NCBI GenBank assembly: GCA_050946115.1
Contig: JBMNUF010000003.1
Coordinates: 1-64,000, forward strand
Direction of reading: 5' to 3'
From: CAYFRC01 sp050946115
GTDB lineage: Bacteria; Bacillota; Clostridia; Christensenellales; Aristaeellaceae
Length of the DNA stretch: 64,000 bases
The notes beneath the pieces were generated by a model. It made no database searches. It saw only the letters and a program-made list of their open reading frames with translations, and was not told the DNA's origin. Shown here in pieces: positions 8,742 to 17,365 of this stretch. Numbering within the stretch: the first letter of the stretch is position 1; every line of letters starts with the position of its first letter. A program made the translations under genes and the position numbers.

Positions 8742-8787
8742 GCAAAAGGCAGGCATCCCTTCACGGAGAACTTGGGACGCCTTTTGC
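8742..8787 (+). promoter_or_regulatory. Leader hairpin of the membrane-protein pair
   Basis: GCAAAAGGC (8742-8750) pairs perfectly with GCCTTTTGC (8779-8787), with a further CCC/GGG pairing inside. It lies about 11 nt from the predicted transcript start and 31 nt before the start codon. No T-run follows. It could stabilise the transcript or be a small regulatory element; I do not match it to a known riboswitch. Confidence 0.5.
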
Positions 8788-8818
8788 GAACTTCGTGGGT
8801 AAAGAAAGGGGCGAAACC

Positions 8819-9499
8819 ATGCAGGGAATCATGGAAACCGTATTCGACATCCTGTACCTTTCCACCGTAATCACGCTGGGCATCCTGATGATCAAAAACA
8901 GCAACGGGCGCAGGCAGTATCTCCTGTTCGGCATCATGGCGGTCACCTTGGGCAGCGGGGATGCCTTCCATCTGGTTCCGCGCGCCTACGCGCTTTTGAC
9001 GGACGGTTTGGCAAACCACGTCGCCGCGCTTGGCAACGGAAAGTTCATCACCTCCATCACCATGACGGGGTTTTACGTGCTGCTGTATCTCGTCTGGCGC
9101 CTGCGGTATCATGTCGAAGGGCGCAGCGAACTCACGCTCGCCGTCTTAGCCCTCGCGATACTGCGCATCGCACTATGCGTTTTCCCGCAGAACGGGTGGA
9201 CTTCCCCGAATCCCCCGCTGTCTTGGGGCATTTGGCGCAACATCCCCTTTGCCATGATGGGCGCATTGATCATTGCGCTGTTTTATCGCAGCGCCAAGGA
9301 GCATAACGATCGCGCCTTCCGCCACATGTGGCTCACCATCGTTTTGAGCTTTGCCTTCTACATCCCGGTGGTGCTGTTTGCGGATATCTATCCCCCTGTC
9401 GGCATCCTGATGATTCCCAAGACGATTGCGTATGTATGGACGGTTCTTATCGGCTACTTGGATATGCGAAATCAAGACAAAAAGGAGACTGTACGATGA
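8819..9499 (+). CDS. Seven-helix membrane protein of unknown function
   Basis: A 226-residue integral membrane protein with about seven hydrophobic segments and a short charged C-terminus. It has GSGDAFHLVPR after helix 2 and a conserved-looking WGIWRNIPF motif. I do not recognise an enzyme motif. The ATG at 8819 is chosen because AAAGAAAGGGG precedes it and the longer frame would begin within the promoter. It overlaps the next gene by 4 nt (ATGA), so the two products probably act together in the membrane. The strong dedicated promoter suggests substantial expression. Confidence 0.75.
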   Translation: MQGIMETVFDILYLSTVITLGILMIKNSNGRRQYLLFGIMAVTLGSGDAFHLVPRAYALLTDGLANHVAALGNGKFITSITMTGFYVLLYLVWRLRYHVEGRSELTLAVLALAILRIALCVFPQNGWTSPNPPLSWGIWRNIPFAMMGALIIALFYRSAKEHNDRAFRHMWLTIVLSFAFYIPVVLFADIYPPVGILMIPKTIAYVWTVLIGYLDMRNQDKKETVR

Positions 9500-9918
9500 A
9501 AAAACTCATAAACCGCGCATTCCTCCACGCCATGTTCGCCTTGGCGGGCGGCGTGTTCTATCGCGAATTTACCAAGTGGAACGGCTTTGAAGGCCGCACC
9601 GTGTTGGCGTTCGTGCACCCGCACCTGCTGCTGATGGGTTCGTTCCTGCTTTTGATCGCGGCGCTGTTTGCCAAGCAGCTGCCTCTTTTGGAGACGAAGC
9701 GGTTTAAGACATTCCTCGCCCTGCACACCGCAGGCCTTCCGTTCATGGTCGTCATGATGCTCGTGCGCGGCGTGTTGCAGGTTCTGGGGACGAACCTTTC
9801 CCGCGGCATGGACGCCGCCATATCCGGCATCGCCGGAATCGGCCACTGCATTTTGGGCGCATCCATCGTCTACCTCTTCCTTGCGCTCAAAAGCGCCCTG
9901 CCAAAGGGCGCGGCATAA
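9496..9918 (+). CDS. DUF2871-family membrane protein
   Basis: A 140-residue membrane protein with about four helices. The pattern AGGVFYREFTKWNGFEG near the N-terminus and HPHLLLMG in helix 2 match what I know of DUF2871. The first conserved histidines could bind a cofactor or metal, but no function is established. Translationally coupled to the preceding seven-helix protein, with which it forms a two-gene operon. Confidence 0.75.
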   Translation: MKKLINRAFLHAMFALAGGVFYREFTKWNGFEGRTVLAFVHPHLLLMGSFLLLIAALFAKQLPLLETKRFKTFLALHTAGLPFMVVMMLVRGVLQVLGTNLSRGMDAAISGIAGIGHCILGASIVYLFLALKSALPKGAA

Positions 9919-9944
9919 CGAAAATACACCGCACAAAACAGCAT

Positions 9945-9980
9945 ACGCCCCGCCCGCCTCAAAAAGCGCGGACGGGGCGT
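9945..9980 (+). terminator. GC-rich hairpin after the membrane-protein operon
   Basis: ACGCCCCGCCCGC pairs with GCGGACGGGGCGT with one mismatch around CTCAAAAAGC. It is very stable but lacks a T-run, so it may be a transcript-end stabiliser or a weak terminator. Confidence 0.55.
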
Positions 9981-10016
9981 TGCCGTCCCCGCAAATCCGC
10001 GCCGGAGAAAAAAGTG

Positions 10017-10046
10017 TTGCCCTGCGTACACCTCCTGTGGTATAAT
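10017..10046 (+). promoter_or_regulatory. Promoter of the helD-like gene
   Basis: TTGCCC (10017-10022), 18 bp, TATAAT (10041-10046). The gene starts 37 nt after the -10 box, behind the ribosome binding site AGGAGGG. Confidence 0.75.
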
Positions 10047-10082
10047 ACAGTATATACTACTCTGCCCGAAAGGAGGGCGCAT

Positions 10083-12227
10083 ATGGAATATTCCGAAGAG
10101 CTGCGGCTGGAAAAGGAATATACCGCCCTTGTCCAACAACTGCTCTATGCCGTGGTGAGCCGATACAAAGGCTATTCGGAGTATCATGACGAGAGCATCC
10201 GCATGCTGCTGAGCGACGCATGGGAGGAACTTCGCGTAAAGCCGACGGCGCTGTCTCCGCAGGATCTCGAACAGCTTTCCACGGAGATCGACCGCTTCCT
10301 CGTGCGCAAGGCCTTCACGCAGGAGCTCGCGGCGCGATACAAAAAAATGCTGACGAATCCGTATTTCGCGCGCGTAGACTTTCGCGAGAACGGGAGAAGG
10401 GAACTCGAAAAGATCGTGATCGGGCTATACAGCCTCAAAAATACGGACGGAGCGCTGCTCGTACACGATTGGCGCGCGCCCATATGCAGCCTGTATTACG
10501 ATTCCATGCCCGGGGAGGTCTCCTACGATTCGCCGTCCGGCACCATTTCGGGCTATATGACGCGCAAGCGGCAGTACCGCATGGAGGACGGAAAGCTGCA
10601 GTACTTCGTCGATACCGACGTCTCCATCGACGACGCAATGCTGCTCGACATCCTCTCTCGCACGACCTCCGCGCACATGCGCAACATCGTCTCCACCATT
10701 CAAAAGGAGCAGAACGCCGCCATCCGCTACGAAAAGAGCAACGTGCTCTCCGTCGTGGGCAGCGCCGGTTCCGGAAAGACAAGCGTCGCGATGCACCGCG
10801 CGGCATATCTCATGTACCACCAAAGGGATTCCATCGACGCGAACCGCATTGCCGTGATTTCGCCGGGCGCCGCGTTCACGGAGTACATCTCGGGCGTGCT
10901 CGCGGAGCTGGGCGAGGAAAACACGCAAATGGTCGTTTTGCACTCGCTCTATAAAGAAATCATCGGCCGTGATATCGAGCATCCGCTCCGCCAGCAGGAG
11001 CATCTGCTGGTTGAAAGCAACGCGTTCCGCAGAAAATGCGTGCGCGAAAAGAGCGGCGCGGCGTTTTGCGAGGCGCTGGAGGAGTTCGCCGTCCGCTTTA
11101 CGGAAAATGGCCCCGATTTTCAGGACATCGCGCTGGGAAAGCACGTTTTGATCTCCAAGGAGGAGATGGAGAATATGTTCCGCGTGCAGTTCCGCATGCT
11201 CAACCCCGCGCTGCGGCTGGTGCGCATCCGCGCCGTCATCGACGCGCGGATGGAAAACTGGTCGGACATCCTCTCCAAGCAGTACGAAGACCTCCTCATC
11301 AAGGACTATCGCGGGAAGGAACTGGAGATTGCGAAAAAACTGGCGGTTTCGCAGCGCCTGAAGCCCGTGCGCGATCAGATCAAGGCGCTGCTCTCCCTAA
11401 GGCCCGTGGATTTGTACGCGATGAGCGTGAAAAACTATTCCGAGGACATCGCGCTTCTCGCCGCGCAGAACGCCGAAACGAACACGATCCTGTGGGAAGA
11501 CGCGCCAGCCATCGTATATCTGCTTTTGCGGCTCGGATTCGCGACGGCCAACCGCCAGATCATGCACCTTCTGATCGACGAGGCGCAGGATTATCCCGAA
11601 ATCGCGCTGAAGGCGCTCAGGCTCTACTATCCGAAGGCGCACGTCACTATTTTGGGCGATCCCAACCAGCGCACCTGCCCGGGGATGCCCCCGTGCGATC
11701 CGACGCGCTGGGGCGCGTGCTTCGGCGACGACGACGCACCGCTCATTACCCTCACGAAGTCCTACCGCTCGACGCTCCCCATCACGCGGCTGTGCAACGC
11801 GATCCTGCCGGAGCTCTCTGCCGTCTTCCCCGTGGGGCGCGAGGGCGAATGGCCGTTCCTCATGCCGTACAGCAAGAAGGCGCTCACGGAGGTCGTGGAC
11901 AAATTCCGCGAGAGCGGCTGCCATCGCATTGCGATCGTCACGCGCGACCAAAAAACGGCGCAGAAGATCGCGCAGTACTATCCGCAAAAGACGCTCCTCA
12001 CCGGCGAACGAAACGACATGCTGCCCGAAACGGACGGCATCGTGATCGGCAGCTATTCCCTGATGAAGGGGCTGGAATTCGATGCGGTCGTCGTCGCGTG
12101 GCCGGATGATACGGATCTGACCGACGGCGAGCGCAGAAGGCTCTACACCGCCTGCTCCCGCGCGCTGCACAACCTGTGCGTGCTCTCGGGGGGCAGCCTG
12201 TTCGACAGGCTCGGCATCGTCATGTAG
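10083..12227 (+). CDS. helD: HelD-type UvrD-like motor protein
   Basis: A 714-residue superfamily 1 ATPase. The N-terminal half begins with a charged coiled-coil region (about 1-100), consistent with the arm that enters the RNA polymerase secondary channel. Walker A is GSAGSGKTS (about 226-234), Walker B LLIDEAQD, followed by motif III LGDPNQRTCP; the C-terminal part ends with the VVVAWPDD and YTACSRA motifs of UvrD helicases. HelD removes stalled RNA polymerase from DNA and recycles it, and in some Gram-positives helps against rifamycins. Start taken at the ATG 5 nt after AGGAGGG. UvrD/RecQ-type DNA helicases are less likely given the N-terminus and length. Confidence 0.85.
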   Translation: MEYSEELRLEKEYTALVQQLLYAVVSRYKGYSEYHDESIRMLLSDAWEELRVKPTALSPQDLEQLSTEIDRFLVRKAFTQELAARYKKMLTNPYFARVDFRENGRRELEKIVIGLYSLKNTDGALLVHDWRAPICSLYYDSMPGEVSYDSPSGTISGYMTRKRQYRMEDGKLQYFVDTDVSIDDAMLLDILSRTTSAHMRNIVSTIQKEQNAAIRYEKSNVLSVVGSAGSGKTSVAMHRAAYLMYHQRDSIDANRIAVISPGAAFTEYISGVLAELGEENTQMVVLHSLYKEIIGRDIEHPLRQQEHLLVESNAFRRKCVREKSGAAFCEALEEFAVRFTENGPDFQDIALGKHVLISKEEMENMFRVQFRMLNPALRLVRIRAVIDARMENWSDILSKQYEDLLIKDYRGKELEIAKKLAVSQRLKPVRDQIKALLSLRPVDLYAMSVKNYSEDIALLAAQNAETNTILWEDAPAIVYLLLRLGFATANRQIMHLLIDEAQDYPEIALKALRLYYPKAHVTILGDPNQRTCPGMPPCDPTRWGACFGDDDAPLITLTKSYRSTLPITRLCNAILPELSAVFPVGREGEWPFLMPYSKKALTEVVDKFRESGCHRIAIVTRDQKTAQKIAQYYPQKTLLTGERNDMLPETDGIVIGSYSLMKGLEFDAVVVAWPDDTDLTDGERRRLYTACSRALHNLCVLSGGSLFDRLGIVM

Positions 12228-12233
12228 ATAAAA

Positions 12234-13490
12234 ATGGCGTACGATATCGCAATCATCGGCGGCGGCGCATCGGGCATGGTCGCCGCCCTTCGCGCAAAAG
12301 CGCTCCTTCAGGGCGGAAATATCTGCATTTTGGAGAGGCAGCCGCGCCTGGGGAAGAAGCTCCTCGCCACCGGAAACGGAAGGTGCAACATCACCAATAT
12401 GCTGTCGGATCGCACCTATTACCACGGCGACCCCGATTTTGTCGTGCCCGCGCTCGAAAAATACCCGCCGAGCGCCGTGCGCGATTTCTTTTCGTCCATC
12501 GGCGTGGAGACGTTTGAGGAGGACGGCGGGCGCGTATACCCCATGGGGGAACAGGCGTCCTCCGTCTTGGATGCGCTGCGTCTGAGCCTTGCGGAGCAGG
12601 ATATCGAAGTTCAGACGGAGTGCGAGGTCTCCCGCATCGCGGCGCAAAAGGGCGGCTTTTCGCTGCGCTGCGAAAAGGGCGATGCGGTTTTTGCAAGGCG
12701 CGTCATCGTCTCAGCGGGCGGGCCCGCGTCGCAGAATTTGGGCGGCACGAACCTCGGCACGAAGCTGCTCGCGCCCCTCGGGCACGCATCGCTTCCGTGC
12801 CTCCCCGCGCTGGTGCAGCTCAAGACCGAAACGGAGCCGATCCGCGCGCTCAAGGGCATCAAATACACGGGCGAAATCTCCATACTCGTGGATGGACAGG
12901 TGCGGCGGACGGAAACGGGCGAAGTGCTCTTTACGGAGTACGGCGTATCGGGGCCGCCCGTATTGCAGCTTTCCCGCACGGCATCGGTCGCCATTGCGGA
13001 GGGAAGGCGCGTCTTCGTGCGCATGAAGGTGCTTGCAATGACAGAAGATGCTACATATGCGCTGCTCGCCTCGCGGCGGGAGGCGATTCCCGCGAGGTCA
13101 CTCGAACACTTTTTCGCGGGGCTTACCAACAAGCGCATCGGGCAGACGATTCTGAAACTCGCGGGCGCGGTTCCCTTCTCCCGCCCCGCACAGTCCCTTT
13201 CGGAGGAGGAGCTTCGCCGCATTTCCCGCCTTTTGACGGGCTGGGAGCTCGAAGTTCTGGGCACGCAGCCGCTCTCGCAGGCGCAGGTGACGGTCGGCGG
13301 GCTCGACACGCATTTGTTTTCCGCGCACACGATGGAATCCAAAATCGTCAAGGGGCTGTACGCAACGGGGGAGCTGTTGAATATCGACGGGGACTGCGGC
13401 GGCTTCAACCTGCAATGGGCGTGGGCGAGCGGGCTTTGCGCCGGGGAGAACGCGGCGCGCTCGCTGCATGAAGGAAAAGAACCCCTTTGA
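12234..13490 (+). CDS. BaiN/HI0933-family flavoprotein oxidoreductase
   Basis: A 418-residue FAD protein. The dinucleotide fold starts at once with IIGGGASGM (8-16); LATGNGRCNITN and the C-terminal ATGELLNIDGDCGGFNLQWAW block are the hallmarks of the HI0933/YhiN family, which includes the bile-acid flavoprotein BaiN. The reaction in most bacteria is unknown; it is probably a reductase. No clear ribosome binding site precedes the ATG, 6 nt after helD stops, so translation is probably coupled to helD. The next gene begins inside or just after it. Confidence 0.85.
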   Translation: MAYDIAIIGGGASGMVAALRAKALLQGGNICILERQPRLGKKLLATGNGRCNITNMLSDRTYYHGDPDFVVPALEKYPPSAVRDFFSSIGVETFEEDGGRVYPMGEQASSVLDALRLSLAEQDIEVQTECEVSRIAAQKGGFSLRCEKGDAVFARRVIVSAGGPASQNLGGTNLGTKLLAPLGHASLPCLPALVQLKTETEPIRALKGIKYTGEISILVDGQVRRTETGEVLFTEYGVSGPPVLQLSRTASVAIAEGRRVFVRMKVLAMTEDATYALLASRREAIPARSLEHFFAGLTNKRIGQTILKLAGAVPFSRPAQSLSEEELRRISRLLTGWELEVLGTQPLSQAQVTVGGLDTHLFSAHTMESKIVKGLYATGELLNIDGDCGGFNLQWAWASGLCAGENAARSLHEGKEPL

Positions 13491-13515
13491 TACAGAAAGG
13501 CTTGGATACATAGAT

Positions 13516-15096
13516 ATGCCCGTTATAAACAACATCGCCCTGCCGCTCGATTCCGGCGAAAATGAAATCCGCGCGGCGTGTGCAAAAAAGCTCTCCGTGC
13601 GGCCGAAGGACATTCTTTCCATAGAAATTCTCAAGCGCAGCGTGGACGCGCGAAACAAGCGCGACGTCCGCTTTGTCTATTCCGTGCGCGCGCGAGCAGT
13701 CGGAGAAGCTCTGCAAAGCGCGCCCGCCGCGGAAACGCTTCCCCGCGTCAGGGTGCCGCATCGCCCGATCGTCGTGGGGCTCGGTCCCTGCGGGCTGTTC
13801 GCGGCGTGGGATCTCACGCGGCGCGGCATGGAGCCGATCGTTCTGGAGCGCGGGCGGGACGTATTGCAGCGGCAGCGGGATGTGAAGCGGTTTTCCGAAA
13901 CGGGCGAACTGAATACGGAATCGAACATCCAGTTCGGCGAGGGCGGCGCGGGCGCGTTTTCGGACGGCAAGCTCACCACCGGCATTTCCGACCCGCACAT
14001 CGAAACGGTATTGCGCCAGTTCGTCTCCTGCGGCGCACCGGAGGAGATTTTGTATGAGGCAAAGCCGCACATCGGAACCGACAGGCTGCCCTATGTCGTG
14101 AAGACCATGCGCGAACAGATAGAAAATATGGGCGGCACGGTGCTCTTCGGGCACAGGCTCACGGGCATCATCACGGAGCGCGGCACGGTAATAGGCATCG
14201 AAGCGACGGACGAAGAAGGGCAAATCCGCACCTTTGAGACGCGCGACGTGCTGCTCGCCATCGGTCACAGCGCGCGGGACACGTTTTTCATGCTGCGCGA
14301 AATGGGGCTGCCCATGCAGGCAAAGCCGTTTTCCGTCGGCGCGCGCATCGAGCACCTGCAGCAGTCTATCGACCGCGCGCAGTACGGCGCGTTTGCGGGG
14401 CATCCAAGGCTCGGCGCGGCGGACTATAAGCTCAGTACGCGCCTGAAAAACGGGCGCGGGGCGTATACGTTCTGCATGTGCCCCGGCGGAACCGTCGTCG
14501 CGGCGGCATCGGAAAAAGACATGGTCGCGACCAACGGCATGAGCACATATAAGAGAGACGGCATCAACGCGAACAGCGCGCTTTTGATCGGCGTGGAGCC
14601 TTCGGACTACGAAAGCGACGACCCCTTGGCGGGCGTTTTGTTCCAGCGCAAATGGGAATCCCTCGCCTTCCATCAGGGCGGCGGCGGATACGCCGCGCCC
14701 GCGCAGCGGGTGGAAGACTTGCTCTCAGACAGGCCGTCCAAAGCATGCGGCGAGGTCGTCCCGAGCTACGCGCCCTCCGTGCGCTTTACGACGCTCTCCG
14801 CCTGTCTTCCGAAAGTCGTCTATTACGGGCTCGCCGAAGCCGTCCGCGCGTTTGACGCGAAGCTGCGCGGCTTTGCGCACCCCGATGCGGTGCTCACGGG
14901 CGTGGAGACACGCTCGTCCTCCCCCGTGCGGCTGCTGCGCGGCGAAAACCGCATGTCCGCGCTCGTCGGGCTGTATCCCGCGGGCGAGGGCGCGGGCTAT
15001 GCCGGCGGCATCATGAGCGCGGCGGTGGACGGGCTGCGCAGCGCGGAGAGCATCGCCGCGCGCTACGCGGACATCGAAACGGAAAGGAACGGTTAA
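13516..15096 (+). CDS. FAD-dependent dehydrogenase (COG2509-like)
   Basis: About 526 residues. An N-terminal domain (1-85) with ILSIEILKRSVDARNKRDV, typical of the COG2509 group, precedes an FAD fold, IVVGLGPCGLFAAWDL (about 90-105), and NIQFGEGGAGAFSDGKL, which contacts the flavin. LLAIGHSARDTFFML and a PAGEGAGYAGGIMSAAVDG C-terminus complete the family signature. The substrate is not known. An earlier in-frame ATG at 13468 would overlap the preceding gene by 23 nt; 13516 (MPVINNIALPL) better matches the usual family N-terminus, although the nearest GAAAGG is 14 nt away. Confidence 0.82.
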   Translation: MPVINNIALPLDSGENEIRAACAKKLSVRPKDILSIEILKRSVDARNKRDVRFVYSVRARAVGEALQSAPAAETLPRVRVPHRPIVVGLGPCGLFAAWDLTRRGMEPIVLERGRDVLQRQRDVKRFSETGELNTESNIQFGEGGAGAFSDGKLTTGISDPHIETVLRQFVSCGAPEEILYEAKPHIGTDRLPYVVKTMREQIENMGGTVLFGHRLTGIITERGTVIGIEATDEEGQIRTFETRDVLLAIGHSARDTFFMLREMGLPMQAKPFSVGARIEHLQQSIDRAQYGAFAGHPRLGAADYKLSTRLKNGRGAYTFCMCPGGTVVAAASEKDMVATNGMSTYKRDGINANSALLIGVEPSDYESDDPLAGVLFQRKWESLAFHQGGGGYAAPAQRVEDLLSDRPSKACGEVVPSYAPSVRFTTLSACLPKVVYYGLAEAVRAFDAKLRGFAHPDAVLTGVETRSSSPVRLLRGENRMSALVGLYPAGEGAGYAGGIMSAAVDGLRSAESIAARYADIETERNG

Positions 15097-16227
15097 ATGC
15101 TCGAGCTTTTGAACCACAATCCCGCGCTTTTGTCGCTTGTTTCAACGCTCATATTGGGCGCGCTCCTGTTTGCGTTCCTCTCCTGGCGCATCGGGCGCAT
15201 GCAGCGGCAGCTTTACGAGTATCGCCGCCAGCAGAAGGCGCAGCAGCTCGCGCTGATCGAGCGCATCTCGATCGAAAGCGCATATTCCCGCGAGAGCGTC
15301 GCGCAAATGTATAAAATCTATCAGGAGGGCGCGCAAAACAGCGAGCGGCGCATCGAAATGCTCTCCGAGAACATCGAGCGCAGGCTGAACGAAAGCGTTT
15401 CGCATCTGCAGGACGCAAACGAAAAGCGGCTCGGCGCGTCGTTTCGGCAGGTGAGCGAGCAGCTCGCGCGCGTACACCAGGGCTTGGGCGAAATGCAGAC
15501 GCTCGCGCAGGGCGTGGGCGATTTGAAGCGCGTGCTCTCGGGCGTAAAGACGCGCGGCATCTGGGGCGAATTGCGGCTGAAGACCTTGCTCGAGGAAAAC
15601 CTCGCGCCGTCGCAATACCTCGTAGACACCCCCGTCGCGCCGAACGAGAAGGAGCGCGTCGAATTCGCCGTGAAATTGCCCGGCAAGGTCGACGGCGAAT
15701 GCGTGCTTTTGCCCATCGATGCCAAATTCCCGCAGGAGGACTACCACAGGCTCGTCGCCGCGCGGGAGCAGGGCGACAGGGCGCTCGAGGCGAGCGCGGA
15801 ACAGGCGCTGGACAGGTGCCTTTTGACGGAAGCCAAGCGCATTTCGGACAAATACATCCGCATCCCGCACACGACGGATTTCGCGGTGATGTTCTTGCCG
15901 ATCGAGGGGCTGTACGCCGAATCCCTCAGGCGCCCCGAGCTCTTTGAAAAGTGCCGAAACCGCTTTCACATCGTGATCGCGGGCCCCACGACGCTGTCCG
16001 CGCTTCTAAACAGCCTGCAGATGGGCTTTCGCTCCGTCGCGGTAGAAAAGCGCAGCGAGGAAATCTGGAACCTCCTGGGCAGCGTGCGCGAGGAGTTCGC
16101 CAAGTACGGCGACGCGCTCGAGCGCACGAAGCAGAAGTTGGAGCAGGCGACGGGCGAACTGGACACCGCCTCCGCGCGCACCCGCGCGATCCACAGGCGG
16201 CTGCGGCAGTTGGAAAAGCCGGAATAA
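15097..16227 (+). CDS. rmuC: RmuC-family protein (DNA recombination)
   Basis: A 376-residue protein with an N-terminal membrane helix (about 12-30), a long coiled coil (about 35-125) and the RmuC domain (about 130-330) with RGIWGELRLKTLLEE, PIDAKFPQEDY and FAVMFLPIEGLYAE. E. coli RmuC limits inversions at short repeats; the domain is related to nucleases. The ATG directly follows the preceding stop codon (TAA-ATG). The gene meets the lactonase gene tail to tail. Confidence 0.9.
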   Translation: MLELLNHNPALLSLVSTLILGALLFAFLSWRIGRMQRQLYEYRRQQKAQQLALIERISIESAYSRESVAQMYKIYQEGAQNSERRIEMLSENIERRLNESVSHLQDANEKRLGASFRQVSEQLARVHQGLGEMQTLAQGVGDLKRVLSGVKTRGIWGELRLKTLLEENLAPSQYLVDTPVAPNEKERVEFAVKLPGKVDGECVLLPIDAKFPQEDYHRLVAAREQGDRALEASAEQALDRCLLTEAKRISDKYIRIPHTTDFAVMFLPIEGLYAESLRRPELFEKCRNRFHIVIAGPTTLSALLNSLQMGFRSVAVEKRSEEIWNLLGSVREEFAKYGDALERTKQKLEQATGELDTASARTRAIHRRLRQLEKPE

Positions 16228-16237
16228 CCCCGCTTTT
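16214..16237. terminator. Small bidirectional hairpin between convergent genes
   Basis: AAAAGCCGG and CCGCTTTT pair (one bulged C) around AATAAC, so either strand ends with Ts. It overlaps the rmuC stop codon and lies 10 nt from the lactonase stop. Weak, but in the right place. Confidence 0.4.
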
Positions 16238-16246
16238 CCGGCGCAC

Positions 16247-17233
16247 TCAAACGGCTTCTATCGGGCAGATGCAGACCGCGCCCGCGACGTCCTCCTTCCA
16301 AAGGAGCGCCCCGTCCGGCGAGACGCAGGTCACGCTGCCCGAATTTTGGTTGGCACACAAGAATGTTCCGTCGTCGAGCGCGACCATGTCCCTCGGGTAC
16401 GCCCCGTAGGTCGGGATGGTTTTAACAAAGCGCGCGCGGCCGTCCGCCGAAAGGCTGAACATGGCGATGCTGTCGTGCCCCCTGTTGGTGGCAAAGAGCC
16501 GCTTTTCGTCCTTCGAAAGGCGGATCGCCGCGCAATAACTCTGCCCCGCATATCCTTCGGGGAGCGTGGATACGGTCTGCACGATCCTGCCGTTTTTCAG
16601 ATAGGAAACCTTGCTCGCGAGCTCGTGCACCACATAGCACCTTTCGCCGGCCCTCGCCCAGCACAGGTGCCTCGGCCCCATACCCGTTTGAAATTTGATG
16701 CGCGACGCGCGCGTAAGAAGCCCCGTTTCGCCGTTTCGCCGATAGAAAAACAGGCTGTCGCAGCCCAAATCCACCGCGCACAAGAGCGCATCGTCCTTGG
16801 GCGATATACTCACATGGTGCGCGTGCGCGTCGCGCCCGAGGACGTCTACATGGTCTATCACCTGTGTCGCATCCCGCACGATGCCGTTTTCTATGGGCAA
16901 TACGGAGATGCTGCCCGTATGGTAGTTTGCGGTATACAGCGTTCTCCCGTCGCGCGAGAACGCCATGTGGCACGCGCCGTCCCGCCCGATATAGGCTTTT
17001 GCAAGGAGGGTAAACGAATCGCCCTCGAGCGCGTATTGCGCGATATAGCCCCTATCAAGCGCATCGCTTTTCCCGTTCGTCACGAAGCCCCGCCCGTCGG
17101 GCGTGGGGATGATGTAGGTGGGGTTCAAAAGGTCTTTCGCGGAGCAAAGCCTTGTGAGCCCCGTTTCCGAACAGTCCGCGAGGAGTACGCCCTCCCCGCC
17201 GAGCCGCGTATAGGTTCCGATGAGCATGCGCAC
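16247..17233 (-). CDS. Lactonase-type seven-bladed beta-propeller protein
   Basis: About 328 residues in repeats of the 6-phosphogluconolactonase (YkgB/YbhE) type: MLIGTYTRLGGEG at the start, PTYIIPTPDGRGF, YHTGSISVLPI, HAHHVSISPKDD, GPRHLCW and GAYPRDMVALDDGTF. YbhE hydrolyses 6-phosphogluconolactone, but many relatives have other ligands; the exact reaction is uncertain. Cytoplasmic, as no signal peptide is seen. Several starts are possible: GTG at 17233 lies 8 nt after GGGGGG, and the ATG at 17227 is the alternative. The gene stands alone, divergent from vanW. Confidence 0.8.
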   Translation of the reverse strand: MRMLIGTYTRLGGEGVLLADCSETGLTRLCSAKDLLNPTYIIPTPDGRGFVTNGKSDALDRGYIAQYALEGDSFTLLAKAYIGRDGACHMAFSRDGRTLYTANYHTGSISVLPIENGIVRDATQVIDHVDVLGRDAHAHHVSISPKDDALLCAVDLGCDSLFFYRRNGETGLLTRASRIKFQTGMGPRHLCWARAGERCYVVHELASKVSYLKNGRIVQTVSTLPEGYAGQSYCAAIRLSKDEKRLFATNRGHDSIAMFSLSADGRARFVKTIPTYGAYPRDMVALDDGTFLCANQNSGSVTCVSPDGALLWKEDVAGAVCICPIEAV

Positions 17234-17277
17234 GGAAATACGCCCCCCTTTATCGAACAATCAGATACCTCACACAG

Positions 17278-17306
17278 ATTATACACGGAAATCAACAGAT
17301 TTGCAC
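17278..17306 (-). promoter_or_regulatory. Promoter of the lactonase gene
   Basis: On the minus strand the -10 is TATAAT (17283-17278) with GTGCAA 17 bp upstream (17306-17301). The -10 is perfect, the -35 poor. Confidence 0.55.
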
Positions 17307-17335
17307 TGGTTAAAATCGAAATTTCCCTGTATAAT
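17307..17335 (+). promoter_or_regulatory. Promoter of the vanW gene
   Basis: A perfect -10 TATAAT (17330-17335) with a weak -35, TGGTTA (17307-17312), 17 bp before. It is back to back with the lactonase promoter, so the two may be co-regulated. Confidence 0.55.
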
Positions 17336-17365
17336 AAAGGGAACTACCCGCGCGGAGGAAAAGCC

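Noticed and set aside
17234..17260. TTG start for the lactonase at 17260
   Set aside because: The GGGGGG ribosome site lies within the extension and favours GTG 17233 or ATG 17227.
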